A stretch of DNA of 64,000 bases from Loripinus fragilis (lineage: Eukaryota > Mollusca > Bivalvia > Lucinida > Lucinidae). The notes under the pieces were generated by a model, which made no database searches, had not been told where the DNA came from, and worked only from the letters and a program-made list of their open reading frames with translations. The stretch lies in the NCBI GenBank assembly GCA_964019695.1, contig OZ026515.1, forward strand, positions 133,260,849-133,324,848, given 5' to 3'. Positions 63,060 through 64,000 of the stretch are shown piece by piece. Position 1 is the first letter of the stretch. Each line of letters starts with the position of its first letter. Made by a program: the position numbers and the translations under genes.

Positions 63060-64000
63060 ATACTTAAATTCATAATTAATGTTTGGCAATTATTTGCAGC
63101 GGACGACTTCAGCAGACGACATTTTCAGATGTATTTTTTCTTGGCGCTTTAAGGGTCTAAATGTTGATAAAAAATTATGTGGGCCACGACGTGAGAAAAA
63201 CTCTCTTCGGGGGTTTGAGAACAACAAAGGCGCAGACCAGTCTGCGCTTCCGCAGTGATTTAGAAATAACACAACTTCACCAAACAAGGCCGTCGGCGGC
63301 GGTACGACCATGACACTTTTTAGGCCAAAAAGGTTTTAGCAGGACCACTTTTGGGGGGCTGGATATATGCTTATTTGGTCTGGTTATTTTCAGTTTCCTC
63401 TAGACTTTTTAATGCGATGACCTAATGAGGTCAATATTAACCCCCGTGTATCAAAGATTAAGAACCGTCTCATTTATTGTATAAATAAATAAAAAATAAA
63501 TAAAAATAAATTAAGGCAGTTCTTTGAGTACATTTGTACCGTTGAGAGTGGTACTCTGGCTTTTATCAAAGATAATAAGACAACGAATTATCAGGAATGT
63601 GGACCCGATATGGTGTGAGCTTTACTTCACTCGTTCTTTATCTGGATCCACACTGTACATTTGCTTCGAAAATAAAATCAGCTGACATCTGTAAAGACTG
63701 GGTCCGAAGTTGACAAAAATGTCTGATCAGCGTCTTCGCTTCAAGTTAAAAAAACATAATACAGGAATATAATGCAGACAGGAAAATACGCCAAAGTCAC
63801 GAGAGCAGTCGCTTTAGGCCAAATTCTTATCAGCTATTTTCACACTTTAAACACAGATGAGCGATCTCCCACTGAGTTCCCGCTGTGTCAATAAGAAATG
63901 ACCACATCACAAACTTGTGACGACTGCCAGATTCTTTAACCATACGCGAACAGCGTATATTAATGGAGCAGGTCAGTCTGTGCATATATTACATGCTCAT
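63060..64000. other. Hairpin remnants, no gene recognised
   Basis: GCGCAGACCAGTCTGCGC at 63230-63247 is a short hairpin. 63460-63540 holds AAGAACCGTCTCAT..GTTCTTTGAGTAC, a split H1 motif. 63598-63660 has GTGGACCCGATATGG..ATCTGGATCCACACTG, a decayed hairpin. No coding frame is supported. Confidence 0.4.

Overview
The window reads as nuclear DNA of a marine bivalve mollusc or close relative; the species cannot be fixed from the sequence. It is AT-rich, has a spliced gene with GT-AG introns and metazoan protein families, and is crowded with palindromic MITEs, tRNA-derived SINEs, LINEs and tandem-array elements of the kind common in bivalve genomes. Nothing bacterial (operons, ribosome binding sites, CRISPR) is present, and most open frames are chance readings of repeats.

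Two host genes can be supported. At 5899-7758 (minus) is an intronless 619-residue TRIM-like protein: two B-box zinc fingers, a coiled coil and an NHL-like beta-propeller, without a RING. At 16570-31281 (minus) I assembled a six-exon gene by hand. All junctions are GT-AG and in phase, and the 288-residue product is the homologue of human FSAF1 (C1orf131, DUF4602), a 40S ribosome assembly factor. Its five introns (about 13.8 kb) are packed with transposons: a hAT-like element with 8-bp target duplication, a TA-flanked element, a MITE split by a 2.9-kb tandem-array element, SINEs and at least 15 hairpin MITEs, one only 7 nt from a splice donor.

The rest is almost wholly mobile DNA. 0.3-5.6 kb: a decayed reverse-transcriptase element (family R1 here) split by a TIR transposon, AT-rich degenerate repeats and MITEs. 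8-16 kb: hairpins and a tandem-array element (A) carrying two insertions. 31.3-34.7 kb: two SINEs, each split by a DNA transposon, then a second hAT-like element. 36.9-39.3 kb: a TIR element with repeated subterminal motifs. 39.7-43.4 kb: a 710-codon LINE reverse transcriptase between 182-bp inverted repeats. 43.4-47.6 kb: a large fold-back element with tandem-repeat arms. 47.7-50.2 kb: a three-level nest ending in a dead Tc1/mariner. 51.2-56.7 kb: LINE and R1 fragments and a second fold-back. 56.9-61.0 kb: a nearly full-length, decayed LINE with endonuclease, reverse transcriptase and a degenerate 2A-like motif. 61-64 kb: a minisatellite and hairpins.

The most unusual themes are: (1) hairpin MITEs with different termini sharing one palindromic core; (2) tandem-array elements of different content sharing CCCCCAAC-type inverted ends; (3) fold-back elements whose arms are themselves arrays or that enclose a reverse transcriptase; (4) empty and filled insertion sites that can be compared inside the window. 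No copy counts or database matches could be checked.
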